From Solirubrobacteraceae bacterium (GTDB lineage Bacteria > Actinomycetota > Thermoleophilia > Solirubrobacterales > Solirubrobacteraceae): a stretch of 6,360 bases of DNA. The notes under the pieces are model-generated. The model was not told the origin of the DNA. It saw only the letters and a program-made list of their open reading frames with translations, and ran no database searches. The position numbers and the translations under genes are program-made. The stretch is taken from contig JAICJK010000160.1 in NCBI GenBank assembly GCA_025928415.1, forward strand, positions 1 to 6,360. Direction: 5' to 3'. Below, in pieces: positions 1 to 5,458 of this stretch (positions are counted from its first letter, which is position 1; every line of letters starts with the position of its first letter).

Positions 1-311
1 CTCGCGTCGGCCTGCGCGATCGCCGCCCGGGCCTTCCCGTAGACGGCGCGCTCGCCGGCCGACAGGCGGGCGATCTGCGGGGCGGTCTCCTCGGGCAGCC
101 CGGGAGCGATGCGCACGCGGATGCGGCGCGCCGAGGCCTTCGGGGCCTTCAGCGTGCTCTCGAGCTCCACGTGGCGGTCGTTGACGGCCTGGTCGAAGTT
201 GTGGCGCACCACGGCGTAGGAGACGACGAGCAGCACCGCGCCGAAGGCGAAGAACAGCCCGGCGTACCAGGCGGTCAGGCGCAGGCGGACGGAGGGGCGC
301 ACGCGCGTCAC
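1..311 (-). CDS. Sensor histidine kinase, N-terminal part only (runs off left edge)
   Basis: This is the membrane-sensor half of a two-component histidine kinase; 103 residues are visible and the C-terminal part lies beyond position 1. The start is GTG at 311-309, whose last bases overlap the regulator's TGA stop (GTGA), the usual coupling of a regulator-kinase operon. Residues 1-11 are basic and are followed by one hydrophobic segment, about 12-35 (LTAWYAGLFFAFGAVLLVV), which resembles the first membrane helix of many OmpR-partner kinases. The remainder (about 36-103) is charged, fits the start of an extracytoplasmic sensor region, and contains no second membrane helix yet. HAMP, HisKA and ATPase domains are not in the window, so the kinase call rests on operon position and N-terminal architecture. 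An inner GTG at 302 is an alternative start. The signal sensed cannot be told. Confidence 0.8.
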   Translation of the reverse strand, partial: MTRVRPSVRLRLTAWYAGLFFAFGAVLLVVSYAVVRHNFDQAVNDRHVELESTLKAPKASARRIRVRIAPGLPEETAPQIARLSAGERAVYGKARAAIAQADA

Positions 312-964
312 GTGAGCCGGTACCCCGCGCCGATGACGGTCTCGATGACGGCGGGCTCGCCGAGCTTGCGCCGCAGGTTCATCAGGGTGACGCGCACGGT
401 GTTCGTGAACGGGTCGGTGTGCTCGTCCCAGACGCGCCGCAGGAGGTCCTCCGCGCTGAGGACCGTCCCCTGGACGCGCAGCAGCTCTTCCAGCACGCCG
501 AACTCCTTGGGGGTCAGCGCGATCGCCCGGCCCGCGCGCTCGACGTGGCGGCGGGCGGGGTCCAGGCGCAGGTCGCCGTGCTCGAGCACCGGCGGCGCCA
601 CGACGCCGCTGCGGCGCTGCAGGGCCCGCAGGCGCGCCACGAGCTCGTCGAAGGCGAACGGCTTGGGCAGGTAGTCGTCCGCGCCCAGCTCCAGCCCGGC
701 GACGCGCTCGCCGACGCCGGCCGCGGCCGTCAGCATCAGGATCCGAGGCGACCGCGACGAGGCGACGATCCGCCGGCAGACGTCGTCGCCGTGCACGCCG
801 GGCAGGTCGCGGTCCAGCACGACGACGTCGTAGTCGACGACCCCGATCCGCTCCAGCGCGGTGGTCCCGTCGTGGGCCACGTCGACCGCCCAGCCGCCCC
901 GGCGCAGGCCGCGGGCGACCGTCAAGGCCAGGCGCTGCTCGTCTTCGGCGATCAGGACACGCAT
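308..964 (-). CDS. OmpR/PhoB-family two-component response regulator
   Basis: A 218-residue DNA-binding response regulator, close to the usual family length. The receiver domain (about 1-115) starts MRVLIAEDE with acidic pocket E7/D8, phospho-acceptor D51 in VVLDRDLP, switch residue T79 and invariant K101 in LPKPF. The C-terminal winged helix (about 127-217) has the typical ALTPKEFGVLEELL, NTVRVTLMNLRRKLG and IETVIGAGYRL segments. The ATG at 964 is chosen because the receiver begins there; upstream in-frame sequence looks non-coding. No good ribosome binding site precedes it. It is the first gene of an operon with the histidine kinase, which should phosphorylate D51. A direct repeat and a -10-like box upstream suggest self-regulation. 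Family assignment is firm; the subfamily and target genes are not determined, so no gene symbol is given. Confidence 0.95.
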   Translation of the reverse strand: MRVLIAEDEQRLALTVARGLRRGGWAVDVAHDGTTALERIGVVDYDVVVLDRDLPGVHGDDVCRRIVASSRSPRILMLTAAAGVGERVAGLELGADDYLPKPFAFDELVARLRALQRRSGVVAPPVLEHGDLRLDPARRHVERAGRAIALTPKEFGVLEELLRVQGTVLSAEDLLRRVWDEHTDPFTNTVRVTLMNLRRKLGEPAVIETVIGAGYRLT

Positions 965-990
965 CGATTGGGGACTCGACCGGCCGTCCG

Positions 991-1025
991 AGCGTAGGAC
1001 GATCGGGTTAACCGCAGGGTAAACG
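991..1025 (-). promoter_or_regulatory. Candidate regulator-operon promoter with OmpR-type direct repeat
   Basis: Read on the minus strand, GTTTACCC (1024-1017) is repeated as GTTAACCC (1012-1005), 12 bp apart on the same face of the helix. A TAnnnT -10-like box, TACGCT (996-991), follows 8 bp after the repeat, which would give a leader of about 20 nt before the ATG at 964. OmpR/PhoP-type regulators bind such tandem sites, often in place of a good -35 box, and no -35 box is visible here. The repeat also lies about 60 bp upstream of the divergent ATPase gene and could act on both. The repeats are seen; their function is inferred. Confidence 0.45.
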
Positions 1026-1085
1026 TGCGGACGACGCTGGAGGTGACGCGTCAAGGATCGCGCCCCGCGTCCGATCCACGCGAGA

Positions 1086-2834
1086 GTGACGACACTGTCC
1101 GCCTCCGAGCCCGAGGCCCCGCAGCGGGGCCTCACCGCGCCCACCCAGCGGGGCTTCTCCTCGCGCCTGATCGGCGACGTGGTCGTCGACCTCGGCTTCG
1201 CCTCGCGCGAGGTCGTCGACGCGGCGGTCAACGTCGCGCGCACCACGGGTCGCACGACCGGGCGCGTGCTGCTGGAGAGCGGCGTGCTCACCGCCGACCA
1301 GCTCTCGCGCGTCGTCGCCGAGCGCCAGGGCCTCGACCACGTCGACCTGTCGGCCTTCGAGGTCGACCTGCGCGCCGCCTCGCTCGTCGCCCCCGAGGTG
1401 GTGCGCCGCTACCAGTCCGTCCCGATCGGCTTCGGCGACAACCAGGACCTGCTCGTGGCGCTGGCCGAGCCGTCCAACGTCATCGGGATGGACGACATCT
1501 CGCTGATCACGGGCCGCCGGGTGCGCCCGGTGATCGCGGCGCCCGAGGACATCGAGCTGCTGATCCAGCGCGTCGCCGGCGGCGGCGACCCGATGGACAT
1601 CGTCGAGGACGACGACGACTTCGGCTCGCCCGAGGACGTCCTGGACGGCGCCGAGCTGCTCGACGCCAACGACGAGGAGGGCCCGGTCGTCCGCCTGGTC
1701 CACTCGATCATCCACCAGGCCATCGAGCGCGGCGCCTCCGACATCCACTTCGCGCCGACCGAGGGCGACCTGCGCGCCCAGTTCCGCATCGACGGCGTGC
1801 TCGTCACCAGCACCAAGGTCCCGCGCGCGGTCGTGCCGAGCCTCGTCTCGCGGATCAAGATCATGGCCGACCTCGACATCGCCGAGCGCCGCGCGCCGCA
1901 GGACGGCCGCCTGACCGTGCGCATCGACGGCAAGCCCGTCGACCTGCGCGTGGTCACGCTCCCGCTGGTCGGCGGCGAGTCGGTCGTCATGCGGATCCTC
2001 GACCGCCGCAGCGGCATGCCGTCGCTCGACGACCTCGGGATGCCGTCCACGGCCCGCGCCCGCTTCGAGGGCGCCTGCGAGCGCTCGCACGGCGCGGTCC
2101 TGGTCACCGGCCCGACGGGCTCGGGCAAGACGACCTCGCTGTACGCCGCCCTGCGCAAGCTCAACCAGGGCGACCTGTCGATCCTGACGATCGAGGACCC
2201 GGTCGAGTACCGGATGGACGGCGTCAAGCAGATGCAGGTCAACGTCAAGGCCGGCGTGACCTTCGCGACCGGGCTGCGCTCGATGCTGCGCGCCGACCCG
2301 GACGTCGTGATGGTCGGCGAGATCCGCGACCACGAGACCGCGCAGATCGGCGTCGAGGCGGCGCTCACCGGCCACCTGCTGCTCTCCACGCTGCACTGCA
2401 ACGACGCGCCGACGGCGATCGCGCGGCTGCTGGAGATGGGCATCGAGCCGTTCCTGGTGGCCAGCGCGCTGGAGTGCGTGGTGGCCCAGCGGCTCGCTCG
2501 CCGCCTGTGCGAGAACTGCCGCCAGCCGATGAAGATCTCCGCCGAGATCCTGCGCAGCGTCGGCTTCCCCAACGTACAGGGCTTCGACTCGTACGGCCCC
2601 GGCGGCTGCGGGCGCTGCGGGGCCACCGGCTACCGCGGCCGCGTCGGCCTCTACGAGGTCATGGCGATGAACGAGCCGCTGCGGGCGCTGGTCCTCCAGC
2701 GTGCCCCGACCTCGCAGATCGCCGAGGCGGCGCGCGCCGAGGGCATGGTCCGCCTGCGCGAGGACGGCCTGGAGAAGGTCCGCGCCGGCGTCACGTCGCT
2801 GGCCGAGGTCGTGCGCGTCCTCGGCGGCGCGTAG
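1086..2834 (+). CDS. PilB/GspE-family type IV pilus or type II secretion assembly ATPase
   Basis: A cytoplasmic hexameric ATPase (582 aa, normal family length) that would power pilin or pseudopilin assembly. Domains in order: an N-terminal MshEN/GspE-N-like region (about 27-165); an acidic linker (about 170-199, with DDDD at 175-178); the N2 domain (about 200-310, with ASDIHF and RIDGVL); and the RecA-like core. Visible motifs are Walker A GPTGSGKT 342-349, Asp box IEDPVEY 369-375, Walker B GEIRD 411-415 and His box TGHLLLSTLH 428-437. Zinc-type cysteine pairs are C475/C478 and C508/C511, typical of PilB/GspE and absent from PilT retraction ATPases. The GTG at 1086 is the only possible start after an in-frame stop at 1044; its ribosome site is weak. 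All catalytic motifs are intact. No pilC, pilT or pilin gene adjoins, so pilus versus secretion role is open. Confidence 0.93.
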   Translation: MTTLSASEPEAPQRGLTAPTQRGFSSRLIGDVVVDLGFASREVVDAAVNVARTTGRTTGRVLLESGVLTADQLSRVVAERQGLDHVDLSAFEVDLRAASLVAPEVVRRYQSVPIGFGDNQDLLVALAEPSNVIGMDDISLITGRRVRPVIAAPEDIELLIQRVAGGGDPMDIVEDDDDFGSPEDVLDGAELLDANDEEGPVVRLVHSIIHQAIERGASDIHFAPTEGDLRAQFRIDGVLVTSTKVPRAVVPSLVSRIKIMADLDIAERRAPQDGRLTVRIDGKPVDLRVVTLPLVGGESVVMRILDRRSGMPSLDDLGMPSTARARFEGACERSHGAVLVTGPTGSGKTTSLYAALRKLNQGDLSILTIEDPVEYRMDGVKQMQVNVKAGVTFATGLRSMLRADPDVVMVGEIRDHETAQIGVEAALTGHLLLSTLHCNDAPTAIARLLEMGIEPFLVASALECVVAQRLARRLCENCRQPMKISAEILRSVGFPNVQGFDSYGPGGCGRCGATGYRGRVGLYEVMAMNEPLRALVLQRAPTSQIAEAARAEGMVRLREDGLEKVRAGVTSLAEVVRVLGGA

Positions 2835-2835
2835 A

Positions 2836-2871
2836 CGCCGCGTACCCGCGGCGGCTCCCGGCACCGCCGCC
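2836..2871. terminator. Candidate bidirectional hairpin between convergent genes
   Basis: The short gap between the convergent ATPase and AI-2E-family genes holds a perfect 7-bp stem, CGCCGCG (2836-2842) with CGCGGCG (2847-2853) and loop TACC. It overlaps an alternative 6-bp stem, GGCGGC (2850-2855) with GCCGCC (2866-2871). The two cannot form together. Neither has a T-tract, so this is not a classical intrinsic terminator, but strong hairpins between convergent genes in GC-rich actinobacteria are commonly assumed to end transcription in both directions. GC-rich DNA forms such stems easily, hence the modest confidence. Confidence 0.4.
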
Positions 2872-3938
2872 TACGCCGGCTCGACGATGTCCCTTGCCGT
2901 CATGTCCCGGCGGTACTGCAGGTACTCGCGCCCGAGGATCTGGACCGTCGCGGCGACCGGGACGGCGAGCACGGCGCCGATGATGCCGAACAGCGTGGCG
3001 CCGAACAGCACCGAGACGATCACCGCGAACGGGTTGATGTCGACCGCGCGGCTCTGGATCCGCGGCTGGATCACCGAGTTCTCGACCTGCTGGTAGACGA
3101 TCGCCCACACCGCCCAGATGATCGTGATCGTCGGGAAGTCGACGAACAGCGTGACGATCCCGACGAGGATCGCGGCGATCGTGGCGCCCACGAGCGGGAT
3201 CGCGTCCAGCAGCGCGGTCAGGACCGCCAGGGGGGCGGCGAAGGGCACGCCGAGGATCAGCAGCATGATGAACGTCGCCAGGCCGGCGATCGTGGCCTGC
3301 ACGATCACGCCGCCCACGTAGCCGCCGACCGCGTTGGCGCTGCGGTCGAGCGCCCGCCGGATGCGCTCGGAGCGCTCCGGGGGTTGGGTGGCCAGCGCGC
3401 TCTCGATCCATCTTCGCCCGCCGCCGACCATGAAGATCGAGAGGATCAGGATCGTCACCGCGGCGAAGACCGAGTTGACGATGCCGACGCCGAGGTTCGT
3501 CAGGATGCTCGCCGCGTCGCCGAGGCGGCTCGGGAGCTTCTGGGCCTCCTGCACGATCCGGTCGCTGACCCCGTACTGGCGGTCGAGCTTGCGCAGGCGC
3601 GGGTTGGACTCGATCTGCCTGCGGAGCTGGTGGGCGTAGTCCGGGGCCTTGTTGGCCAGGTCCTCCACGCCGTTGACGATCGACGGCGTGATCACCGCGA
3701 TGATCGCCAGCGGGACGGCGAGCAGCCCCAGGTAGCTCACGGTGATCGCCACGCCGCGGCGCATCCTCCGGCTCAGGAGGTTGACCGGCCCGGACATCGC
3801 GACCGCGAGGAACAGCGCCAGCACGAGCCAGCCGATCGGCTTGCGCAGCAGGTAGATCAGCCACAGCACGCCCACCACGGCGAGGATCACGAGCACCGCG
3901 CGCAGGATCGTCCGGTGGAAGGGCTCCTGGGGCGCCAA
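2871..3938 (-). CDS. AI-2E family transporter (TqsA/PerM-like membrane protein)
   Basis: A 355-residue integral membrane protein with the layout of the AI-2E (PF01594) family. Hydrophobic segments lie near 13-31, 36-50, 62-85, 151-172, 207-229, 233-262, 268-284 and 302-331, with a long hydrophilic loop at about 86-150 after the third. Family signatures are DAIPLVG at 245-251, QPRI at 291-294, NPFAVIVSVLFG at 302-313 and GIIGAVLAVPVAA at 318-330. Members have been linked to autoinducer-2 export, or to ion or other small-molecule transport, so the family name should not be read as proof of an AI-2 substrate. The chosen start is TTG at 3938, giving a short N-terminus before the first helix; AAGG about 11 nt upstream is a poor ribosome site. 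It is divergent from pdxH and convergent with the ATPase gene. Confidence 0.9.
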   Translation of the reverse strand: MAPQEPFHRTILRAVLVILAVVGVLWLIYLLRKPIGWLVLALFLAVAMSGPVNLLSRRMRRGVAITVSYLGLLAVPLAIIAVITPSIVNGVEDLANKAPDYAHQLRRQIESNPRLRKLDRQYGVSDRIVQEAQKLPSRLGDAASILTNLGVGIVNSVFAAVTILILSIFMVGGGRRWIESALATQPPERSERIRRALDRSANAVGGYVGGVIVQATIAGLATFIMLLILGVPFAAPLAVLTALLDAIPLVGATIAAILVGIVTLFVDFPTITIIWAVWAIVYQQVENSVIQPRIQSRAVDINPFAVIVSVLFGATLFGIIGAVLAVPVAATVQILGREYLQYRRDMTARDIVEPA

Positions 3939-3948
3939 GACGCGCGCG

Positions 3949-3958
3949 ACCTTATCGT
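3949..3958. promoter_or_regulatory. Candidate overlapping divergent promoters, AI-2E gene and pdxH
   Basis: Only 26 bp separate the TTG start at 3938 from the pdxH ATG at 3965. Within them the plus strand carries TATCGT (3953-3958), ending 6 nt before the ATG, and the minus strand carries TAAGGT (3954-3949), ending 10 nt before the TTG. Both match the actinobacterial -10 pattern TAnnnT and overlap by two bases. The spacing would put the pdxH transcript start at about the A of its ATG, that is, a leaderless mRNA. No clear -35 box is seen on either side. This is inference from sequence pattern and spacing. Confidence 0.4.
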
Positions 3959-3964
3959 GGCCGC

Positions 3965-4612
3965 ATGTCGGGATCCCTGAGGGACATGCGGCGCGCCTAC
4001 GCCGAGGGCGGGCTGGCCGAGGAGGACCTGGCCGCCACCTGGCCGGCGCAGTTCGCCGTCTGGCTGGCCGACGCGGTCCGCGCCGGGATCGCCGAGCCCA
4101 ACGCGATGGTGCTGGCGACCGCCTCGGCCGACGGGGCCCCGAGCGCCCGCACCGTCCTGCTCAAGGGCTTCGACGAGCGGGGCTTCGTCCTCTACACCAA
4201 CCTCGGCTCGCGCAAGGGCCGCGACGCGGCGGCCAACCCGCGCGCGTCGCTCGTGTTCCCGTGGATCGGCCTGCAGCGCCAGGTCCTCGTGACCGGCGCC
4301 GTCGAGCGCGTCGGCGCCGCGGAGTCCGACGCCTACTTCGCGTCGCGGCCGCGCGGCGCGCAGCTCGGCGCGCTGGCCAGCCCGCAGGGCGCGACGATCG
4401 CCGCGCGCGAGGAGCTGCTGGCCGCGATGGCCGACCTCGAGCGCCGCCACCCCGACGGCACCGCGATCCCGCGGCCCGAGCACTGGGGCGGGCTGCGCGT
4501 GGTCCCGGCCACGGTGGAGTTCTGGCAGGGTCGCCCGAACCGCCTGCACGACCGGCTGAGCTTCGGCCTGCAGGGCGACGGGACGTGGACGGTGCAGCGC
4601 CTCGCGCCGTAG
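3965..4612 (+). CDS. pdxH: Pyridoxamine/pyridoxine 5'-phosphate oxidase
   Basis: This FMN-dependent cytoplasmic enzyme oxidises pyridoxamine or pyridoxine 5'-phosphate to pyridoxal 5'-phosphate, in B6 synthesis and salvage. The 215-residue length and motif order match PdxH: RTVLLKG (62-68), YTNLGSRKG (77-85, flavin region), RQVLVTG (105-111), YFASRPRGAQLGALASPQ (124-141), and the C-terminal FWQGRPNRLHDR (186-197), whose RLHDR lines the substrate site. It ends in RLAP, like the E. coli enzyme. The start at 3965 keeps the conserved N-terminal SLRDMRRAY segment; an inner ATG at 3986 has GAGGG too close in front. No ribosome site precedes 3965, but TATCGT lies 6 nt upstream, suggesting a leaderless transcript. 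It appears to be a single-gene unit, convergent with the small gene downstream. All expected motifs are present. Confidence 0.95.
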   Translation: MSGSLRDMRRAYAEGGLAEEDLAATWPAQFAVWLADAVRAGIAEPNAMVLATASADGAPSARTVLLKGFDERGFVLYTNLGSRKGRDAAANPRASLVFPWIGLQRQVLVTGAVERVGAAESDAYFASRPRGAQLGALASPQGATIAAREELLAAMADLERRHPDGTAIPRPEHWGGLRVVPATVEFWQGRPNRLHDRLSFGLQGDGTWTVQRLAP

Positions 4613-4617
4613 GGCGC
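4604..4617. terminator. Weak hairpin at the pdxH stop, between convergent genes
   Basis: GCGCC (4604-4608) can pair with GGCGC (4613-4617) across the loop GTAG that contains the pdxH stop codon. Only 14 bp separate this stop from the stop of the convergent small gene, so any terminator must overlap coding ends. The stem is only 5 bp with no T-tract; in such GC-rich DNA it may mean nothing. Confidence 0.2.
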
Positions 4618-4626
4618 CGCGCTCGC

Positions 4627-5001
4627 TCAGTGCTCGGAGGGCAGGACCTCGTAGCGATGGTGCACCGGGTCCTCGCGGCCCTCGGCCCACACCGTCAGCG
4701 AGACCCGCCCGCGCGAGAACTGGCGCCCGACGATGAACACGTCGGCGTCGGGGTGGGCCGCCCGCATGGTGCGGGCGTGCTCGCGCGCGCTGCCGGGCAC
4801 GGCGACCACGAAGGGGGAGACGACGGGCGCGCCGTCCCCCGGGAAGGCCACCGCCGTGTAGGCCGGCACGCCGGTCTGCTCCAGGTCCCGGCGGGCGTGC
4901 TCGATCGCGTCGAGCGCCCGCTCGCTTGCCGGCTGACTGCCTGAGGCCACGGCCACATCATGGCGCGATCGGGAGCGAGACGTGTCGCGGCACATCTCCA
5001 T
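4627..5001 (-). CDS. Small hypothetical protein, function unknown
   Basis: I do not recognise this protein. From the ATG at 5001 it has 124 residues; GTG starts at 4956 (109 aa) or 4950 (107 aa) are real alternatives, because the first 15 residues (MEMCRDTSRSRSRHD) look low-complexity and may be untranslated. From about residue 24 it reads as a compact alpha/beta domain: a charged helix (26-43), a strand near PAYTAVAF (47-53), a strand SPFVVAVPG (62-70), a helix (71-82), then strands DVFIVG (87-92), RVSLTVWAE (99-107) and HHRYEVL (114-120). It has no signal peptide or membrane helix and no obvious catalytic motif. No ribosome site precedes any start. It diverges from the MarR gene 22 bp away, so MarR may also control it. 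Good codon use and length argue that it is real. Confidence 0.7.
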   Translation of the reverse strand: MEMCRDTSRSRSRHDVAVASGSQPASERALDAIEHARRDLEQTGVPAYTAVAFPGDGAPVVSPFVVAVPGSAREHARTMRAAHPDADVFIVGRQFSRGRVSLTVWAEGREDPVHHRYEVLPSEH

Positions 5002-5027
5002 TGTGATGCTATATACTGTCGCTATGG
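4998..5027. promoter_or_regulatory. Candidate MarR operator over the divergent promoter and marR start
   Basis: A 30-bp imperfect palindrome centred between 5012 and 5013 matches at 10 of 15 paired positions, with outer arms CCAT/ATGG and central TATATA. It covers TATACT (5012-5017), a near-consensus -10 box ending 6 nt before the marR ATG at 5024, and on the minus strand TAGCAT (5011-5006), just upstream of the ATG at 5001. MarR proteins are symmetric dimers that commonly repress their own promoter by binding such sites. Binding here would block both directions. No good -35 box is seen. The symmetry is visible; the function is inferred. Confidence 0.5.
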
Positions 5028-5458
5028 ACCATGATCTCGCCGACGCGCTGGAGCTCCGCATCACGCGGATCTTCTCGACCGTGCTGCGGCCGACGTTCAC
5101 CGAGCTCAGCCGGACGTCGACCTCCGTGCTGGCCGCCCTGCGCGACGAGGGCCCGTGCCGCATCACGGCGCTCGCGGCGCGCGAGGCCGTCGCCCAGCCG
5201 ACCATGACGACCCTCGTGGGCCGCCTGGAGCGGGAGGGGCTGGCCGAGCGCCGCCGGGACCCGAGCGACGGGCGCGGCGTGCAGGTCGTGATCACCCAGG
5301 AGGGCCGCGCGCTGCTGCGCCGCCTGCAGGCCCGCCGCGCCGCAGCGATGGCCGCGCGCCTCGAGCACCTCGACGCCGGCGAGCGCGAGGCGCTCGCCGC
5401 CGCGCTGCCCGCCCTGGAGCACCTGATCGCCAAGACCCCAGAAGGAGCCGCCGCATGA
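5024..5458 (+). CDS. MarR-family transcriptional regulator
   Basis: A 144-residue winged-helix regulator of typical MarR length. N-terminal helix about 3-27 (dimerisation), helix-turn-helix about 32-73 with recognition helix near QPTMTTLVGRLEREGL (58-73), wing RRRDPSDGRGVQVVIT (76-91) with the characteristic D-x-R-like tip, and C-terminal dimerisation helices 93-137. The ATG at 5024 is preferred over an upstream in-frame GTG at 4982, since the intervening stretch contains the -10-like TATACT and does not resemble the family; transcription then starts at or next to the ATG (leaderless). Its stop overlaps the MFS start (ATGA), so the two are co-transcribed, and it probably represses this operon until a small ligand binds. 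It has a single cysteine, C45, just before the helix-turn-helix; whether it senses redox state is unknown. The ligand is not predictable. Confidence 0.93.
   Translation: MDHDLADALELRITRIFSTVLRPTFTELSRTSTSVLAALRDEGPCRITALAAREAVAQPTMTTLVGRLEREGLAERRRDPSDGRGVQVVITQEGRALLRRLQARRAAAMAARLEHLDAGEREALAAALPALEHLIAKTPEGAAA
5441..5447 (+). promoter_or_regulatory. Strong ribosome binding site of the MFS gene
   Basis: GAAGGAG, inside the end of the marR gene, lies 7 nt before the MFS ATG at 5455. It is the best-placed Shine-Dalgarno sequence in the window. It contrasts with the apparently leaderless operon-leading genes, as expected for the second gene of an operon, and it fixes the transporter's start. 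Confidence 0.8.

Noticed and set aside
965..1291. Upstream extension of the response regulator to 1291
   Set aside because: Receiver domains begin at MRVLIAEDE; the extension covers the divergent promoter and the start of the ATPase gene and is not domain-like.
1025..2983. Long open frames over the ATPase gene, including a 652-aa plus-strand frame and a 618-aa minus-strand frame
   Set aside because: They are arginine/proline- or alanine/aspartate-rich products of GC-biased DNA read out of frame. The overlapping frame encodes a fully recognisable ATPase with all its motifs.
3384..3980. Plus-strand frame of 198 aa opposite the AI-2E-family gene
   Set aside because: It is rich in D, H, R and Q with no hydrophobic core, typical of an antisense shadow of a membrane protein gene.
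4982..5023. Fourteen extra N-terminal residues on MarR from a GTG at 4982
   Set aside because: The stretch contains the near-consensus -10 TATACT and the palindrome, and the MarR family starts near the later ATG at 5024.
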